In this document: positions 62,336 to 64,000 of the stretch, in pieces
Layout of the letters: each line of letters opens with the position of its first letter
Numbering within the stretch: position 1 is the stretch's first letter
From: an uncultured Clostridium sp.
GTDB taxonomy: Bacteria; Bacillota; Clostridia; Clostridiales; Clostridiaceae
Direction of reading: 5' to 3'
Assembly: GCA_900548455.1 (NCBI GenBank)
Contig: URKQ01000003.1
Coordinates: 62,001 to 126,000 of the forward strand
DNA length: 64,000 nucleotides
The notes under the pieces: model-generated
What the model was told of the DNA's origin: nothing
Seen by the model: the letters and a program-made list of their open reading frames with translations, nothing else
Databases searched by the model: none
Program-made: the position numbers and the translations under genes

Positions 62336-62376
62336 GCAGAAGCTGTCGCACCAATTATTAGTCCGACAGCCTCTGC
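62336..62376. terminator. Terminator of the GGCTGTCG-type hairpin family
   Basis: GCAGAAGCTGTCG/CGACAGCCTCTGC is a stem with one mismatch, followed by a T tract. It lies between the converging nucleotidase and phnE genes. It is closely related to the hairpin at 31102-31135. Confidence 0.88.
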
Positions 62377-62384
62377 CTTTTTTA

Positions 62385-63191
62385 TTATCCTCTTGCAAGT
62401 TTAGTTCTTATCTTCGTTGAAGAAACCTCTACTATAAGAACAAGCACAATTAATCCGCATAAAATTGCTCCAACCTCATCCCAATTGAATGCATTCATTG
62501 CAAAAATTAGGGGTGCACCTATTCCACCTGCTCCAACTAATCCTAAAGTAGAAGCATCCTTTATATTAATTTCAAATCTATATATAGCTATTGATACAAA
62601 GTTAGTAAACAGTTGAGGAATTATACCATATCTTATTTTCTCAAAAGTAGTACATCCCGCTGCATCAAGAGACTCTAAAATTTTTATATCTAGATCTTCA
62701 ATGGCTTCAATAAACATTTTAGATAACATTCCTATTGATACAACTGACATAGTAAGAACTCCAGCAAAAGCTCCTGGACCTGTTACTCGTATAAACATCA
62801 ATCCATATACAAAGGAAGGAAAAGTTCTAATAGCTGCTATAATAAATAAAGTGATCCTACTTACCCACTTCGGTACAATATTGCTTGAAGCTAAAAATGA
62901 TAATGGAATTGCAAGAATTGCTCCAATTATCGTTCCTAGTAACGCTATTGCTATAGTCTCTAATAATAAATAGGGTACTCCAGCTGTAAAATCAAATAAC
63001 ATCTCTGTATCTGGATGAAGTATTCCTGAGATTATATTTTTTACAATGTCTAAGCCATTTTCCTTTACTCCATTATAAACTATAGACTTTCCAGCCCATA
63101 CTATTATTAATACTAAAATAATTGTAGTTAGGGCTTTATTAATCCACAAGTTTGGTTCTTTATCTAATTGCTTTTTAACTGTTAATTCCAT
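62385..63191 (-). CDS. phnE: Phosphonate-type ABC transporter permease PhnE (second)
   Basis: 268 residues from ATG 63191, one base past the stop of the preceding gene (AAAGGTTGGGGT before it). Six membrane segments carry the permease loop AAGCTTFEKIRYGIIPQL. The end has FEINIKDASTLGLVGAGGIGAPL, typical of PhnE. It forms the channel with its neighbour for phosphonate, phosphite or similar anions. The ATPase and binding protein would lie upstream, beyond the right edge. The exact substrate is open. Confidence 0.92.
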   Translation of the reverse strand: MELTVKKQLDKEPNLWINKALTTIILVLIIVWAGKSIVYNGVKENGLDIVKNIISGILHPDTEMLFDFTAGVPYLLLETIAIALLGTIIGAILAIPLSFLASSNIVPKWVSRITLFIIAAIRTFPSFVYGLMFIRVTGPGAFAGVLTMSVVSIGMLSKMFIEAIEDLDIKILESLDAAGCTTFEKIRYGIIPQLFTNFVSIAIYRFEINIKDASTLGLVGAGGIGAPLIFAMNAFNWDEVGAILCGLIVLVLIVEVSSTKIRTKLARG

Positions 63192-63192
63192 A

Positions 63193-63996
63193 TTACCCCA
63201 ACCTTTCTCTAGCATATTTGCTTAGGTTTTCTATTATAACAACTGTTATAAATAGCATTAATAATATCATTCCAACTTTATCGTATTCTCTCCAACCAAT
63301 TTTTTCATTCAATATAAGTCCAATACCACCAGCTCCTACATATCCAAGTATAGCTGCATAACGAACATTAATCTCTAAACTATATAGACAAGTTGAAAAA
63401 TATGTTGGCAATATTTGTGGCATTATAGCTCCCATAAAGGCTTGTAATTTAGTAGCCCCAGCTGCCTCCATTGCTTCAAAAGCTCCCATATCAACAGTCT
63501 CTATCTTCTCATATAACATTTTTACAACTATTCCAAATGTAAATATTGTTATTGCTATAGTACCCGCAAAAGTTCCTAAGCCAAATATATACGTTGCAAT
63601 TAAAGCTATTATTAAAGTTGGAAGAGTTCTTGTAATACTTAATATTACTCTTACAATTCCAAGAGTTACTTTAGATTTATTTATGTTAACAGATGAAATT
63701 ATAGCAAATGGTATTGCTATAAAACTTCCTATCATTGATCCTAAAAGAGACATTTTTATTGTTTCGATTAGTGGTGGTAATACATTTTTTGCAAAGCTAA
63801 AGTCTGGTGGAAACATATTCTTTAATATTACAAAAAATTCTTTTCCTCTACTCATAACTATATTAAAATCAAAACCTGTAATTCTTGCTGAAAATACTAC
63901 AGCCACAATCAATCCTATAACTATATAGGGAACAATAGATTTTGGTGGTTTAACTTCTTTGCCATTACTTAATACGATCTTTTCTGGTTTAAACAT
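63193..63996 (-). CDS. phnE: Phosphonate-type ABC transporter permease PhnE (first)
   Basis: 267 residues. Six membrane segments; EAAGATKLQAFMGAIMPQILP is the ATPase-contact loop, and LEINVRYAAILGYVGAGGIG is the PhnE hallmark shared with the next gene. Having two PhnE paralogs in tandem is common in Gram-positive phnCDEE operons. The start, ATG 63996, is 4 bp from the window edge, so its ribosome site is visible only in part and the upstream genes are cut off. Confidence 0.9.
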   Translation of the reverse strand: MFKPEKIVLSNGKEVKPPKSIVPYIVIGLIVAVVFSARITGFDFNIVMSRGKEFFVILKNMFPPDFSFAKNVLPPLIETIKMSLLGSMIGSFIAIPFAIISSVNINKSKVTLGIVRVILSITRTLPTLIIALIATYIFGLGTFAGTIAITIFTFGIVVKMLYEKIETVDMGAFEAMEAAGATKLQAFMGAIMPQILPTYFSTCLYSLEINVRYAAILGYVGAGGIGLILNEKIGWREYDKVGMILLMLFITVVIIENLSKYARERLG

Positions 63997-64000
63997 ATTT

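Overview
The window is about 28% GC, dense, and reads as a chromosomal segment of a Clostridium sensu stricto species. The evidence is oxygen-independent ribonucleotide reductase, CWB2 cell-wall-binding repeats, a DUF1540 protein, an assimilatory-type sulfite reductase, HD-GYP proteins and strong AGGAGG ribosome binding sites. The species cannot be named from sequence alone. No prophage, plasmid backbone, CRISPR array or complete insertion sequence is present. Most genes lie on the minus strand.

Layout: 1-8.4 kb holds two tandem paralogous secreted subtilases (the first runs off the left edge; the second ends in three CWB2 repeats). 8.7-11.7 kb has a eukaryote/archaea-like hisS, preceded by what looks like a complete ribosome-mediated histidine attenuator (a 17-residue leader peptide with four His codons plus alternative hairpins), and then lysA. 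12-16.9 kb has a NatAB-like ABC exporter, a 216-bp MITE-like element with an exact 8-bp target duplication, and a cluster of a membrane HD-GYP protein, a 30-residue peptide gene behind a structured leader, and a protein of unknown function. 17-26.4 kb has an AI-2E-family membrane protein, the nrdD-nrdG-dut operon with upstream NrdR-like boxes, a DUF1540 protein, topB and a membrane-anchored EEP hydrolase. 26.4-31.1 kb has an atypical moaC, a BlaI/M56 pair, an MgtC-like protein, a HAD protein lacking its nucleophile motif and small hypotheticals.

31.1-38.5 kb has type I glnA, a yclNOPQ-like siderophore importer behind three Fur-like boxes, and an FMN/FAD fumarate-reductase-like lipoprotein. 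38.7-46.3 kb has an orphan class I isoprenoid-synthase-like protein, a cytosolic HD-GYP protein, an ABC-2 exporter, a zinc-ribbon membrane protein and an alanine/sodium symporter. 46.3-48.4 kb has folT behind a tetrahydrofolate riboswitch, birA and tRNA-Gln(CTG). 48.5-55.6 kb has a large uncharacterised protein and the oppABCDF operon, with a hairpin between oppA and oppB and a CodY-like box upstream. 56-64 kb has a siroheme sulfite/nitrite reductase, a glycosyltransferase, a LysR regulator whose promoter spacer is a perfect CodY consensus, a cytosolic 5'-nucleotidase-like protein, and two PhnE-type permeases whose partners lie past the right edge.

Regulatory theme: much of the region appears tied to nutrient sensing (histidine attenuation, THF riboswitch, CodY, Fur, NrdR). 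The most unusual items are the histidine attenuator on a non-bacterial-type hisS, the peptide/structured-leader/HD-GYP cluster, and a family of small mobile repeats.
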